In this document: positions 4,903 to 5,759 of the stretch, piece after piece | Position numbering within the stretch: position 1 is the stretch's first letter | Layout: every line of letters begins with the position of its first letter | DNA from: Granulicella sp. UBA5172 | GTDB taxonomy: Bacteria; Acidobacteriota; Terriglobia; Terriglobales; Acidobacteriaceae | NCBI GenBank assembly: GCA_002413385.1 | Contig: DHWW01000275.1 | Location: 6,587-12,345 of the forward strand | Reading direction: 5' to 3' | Length of the DNA: 5,759 bases | Notes under the pieces: generated by a model | The model's input: the letters and a program-made list of their open reading frames with translations, nothing else | Told to the model about the DNA's origin: nothing | Database searches by the model: none | Program-made: the position numbers and the translations under genes

Positions 4903-5759
4903 GTGCGCGAACCTACTTCCAACCGCGTCTATCAACGCTCTAACCGGGTCCACGAACTCACGCCCGAGGAGCGCGCCCTCTACGATACGTTCGATCCCGA
5001 GCGCATGCCCCAGCACGTCGCCATCATCATGGACGGCAACGGACGCTGGGCCGGCAAGCGCGCCCTCAAGCGTTTCCTCGGCCACCAGCAGGGTGCCGAA
5101 TGTGTTCAGTTCGTCGTCGAGACCGCCTCGCGCATCGATCTTCCCTGGCTCACGCTCTACGCCTTCTCGCTGGAGAATAACCTCCGTCGACCCAAAAACG
5201 AAGTCAACTTCCTCATGAAGTTGCTAAGAAATTACCTCATTTCCAACGTCAAGCGGATGAACGACAACAATATCCGCATGGCCTATATCGGTCGCACCGA
5301 CGAACTCCCGCAGGAGGTCCAGGACACCATGCAGTGGGCCTCCGAGCAGACCGCAAAGAATACGGGCACCACGCTTACGCTCGCGCTCAACTATGGGGCC
5401 CGTTCCGAGATCGTCGATGCCGCCCGCACTCTCGTCCATACCCTCATCGCCGAAGCCCACAAGCGCGGCATCTCGGTCGAGGATATGCTGGCCGCCGAAG
5501 GGGTTGACGACGCCATCAAGGCCCGCATCGATGAACCACAACTCAATGCCGCGCTCTACACCGCGCACATGCCAGACCCCGACTTGGTCATCCGCACTTC
5601 GGGCGAGCAGCGTATCTCCAACTTCCTGCTCTGGCAGATCGCTTATGCCGAGATCTTCGTCACCGACCGCCTCTGGCCAGATTTCCGGGGCCGCCATCTG
5701 CTCGAAGCCATCGCCAACTATCAGCACCGTGAGCGCCGTTTCGGCGGACTCGGCGAATC
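4903..5759 (+). CDS. uppS: Isoprenyl (undecaprenyl) diphosphate synthase, 3' partial
   Basis: A cis-prenyltransferase that extends farnesyl diphosphate with isopentenyl diphosphate to make the C55 lipid carrier for peptidoglycan and other envelope polymers; it acts at the cytoplasmic membrane face. 285 codons are visible, with no stop before the window edge. HVAIIMDGNGRWA at 38-50 carries the catalytic Asp D44, with H61 in GHQQG. TLYAFSLEN is at 84-92, ALNYGAR at 161-167, and the diphosphate-binding block RTSGEQRISNFLLWQIAYAE at 231-250 has R231, R237, S239 and E250. RERRFGG at 276-282 is near the expected C-terminus, so few residues are missing. I start at GTG 4903 because the frame is closed by TAA at 4861 and no ATG occurs before 5005, only nine codons ahead of the DGNG motif. 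The N-terminus is about 18 residues longer than in E. coli UppS, and there is an insert at about 180-212. The loop after FSLEN lacks the usual Trp. Confidence 0.95.
   Translation, partial: MREPTSNRVYQRSNRVHELTPEERALYDTFDPERMPQHVAIIMDGNGRWAGKRALKRFLGHQQGAECVQFVVETASRIDLPWLTLYAFSLENNLRRPKNEVNFLMKLLRNYLISNVKRMNDNNIRMAYIGRTDELPQEVQDTMQWASEQTAKNTGTTLTLALNYGARSEIVDAARTLVHTLIAEAHKRGISVEDMLAAEGVDDAIKARIDEPQLNAALYTAHMPDPDLVIRTSGEQRISNFLLWQIAYAEIFVTDRLWPDFRGRHLLEAIANYQHRERRFGGLGE

Noticed and set aside
5224..5727. A 167-codon minus-strand open frame antisense to uppS
   Set aside because: The plus strand here encodes highly conserved UppS motifs; the antisense frame is open only because of third-position codon bias.

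Overview
This is a GC-rich bacterial chromosomal window with a strong preference for C or G at third codon positions. It holds seven complete protein-coding genes and two partial ones. The isoprenyl transferase sequence, the zinc-ribbon/XRE regulator just upstream of it, and the overall gene style suggest an Acidobacteriota soil bacterium of the Terriglobus/Granulicella/Edaphobacter kind. That assignment is from memory of the families and was not tested by a search. I see no mobile element, CRISPR array, tRNA or rRNA; it reads as ordinary housekeeping and accessory metabolism.

Layout. Positions 1-90 are the 3' end of an unidentified plus-strand gene. It meets head-on, with no gap, a minus-strand operon covering 91-2211. 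In transcription order that operon encodes a HMG-CoA lyase-type enzyme, a YbgC/FadM-like hotdog acyl-CoA thioesterase and an NADP-type short-chain dehydrogenase/reductase. From only 54 bp away a plus-strand pair diverges: a nicotinamidase (pncA) and a small membrane-anchored DUF3592-like protein, joined by a 4-bp ATGA overlap. This pair converges, with a 2-bp gap, on a minus-strand single-domain HD phosphohydrolase (3278-3889).

A roughly 200-bp AT-richer region (3890-4093) separates the HD gene from a divergently transcribed zinc-ribbon plus XRE helix-turn-helix regulator (4094-4681). It holds a good promoter candidate and operator-like repeats. A strong GC-rich hairpin follows the regulator (4709-4751). 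The window ends inside a plus-strand isoprenyl (undecaprenyl) diphosphate synthase gene starting at a GTG at 4903; almost the whole enzyme is visible.

How the genes fit together. The lyase, thioesterase and SDR probably act on related acyl-CoA or carbonyl substrates, since they share one transcript with short spacings and a stop codon that overlaps the next ribosome binding site. PncA serves NAD salvage. UppS makes the lipid carrier for cell-wall synthesis. The regulator may control itself or neighbouring genes, but no target is proven by the sequence. I found no convincing previously undescribed system. The points most worth a second look are the zinc-ribbon/XRE architecture with its upstream repeats, the altered substrate loop in UppS, and the lyase-thioesterase-SDR operon.
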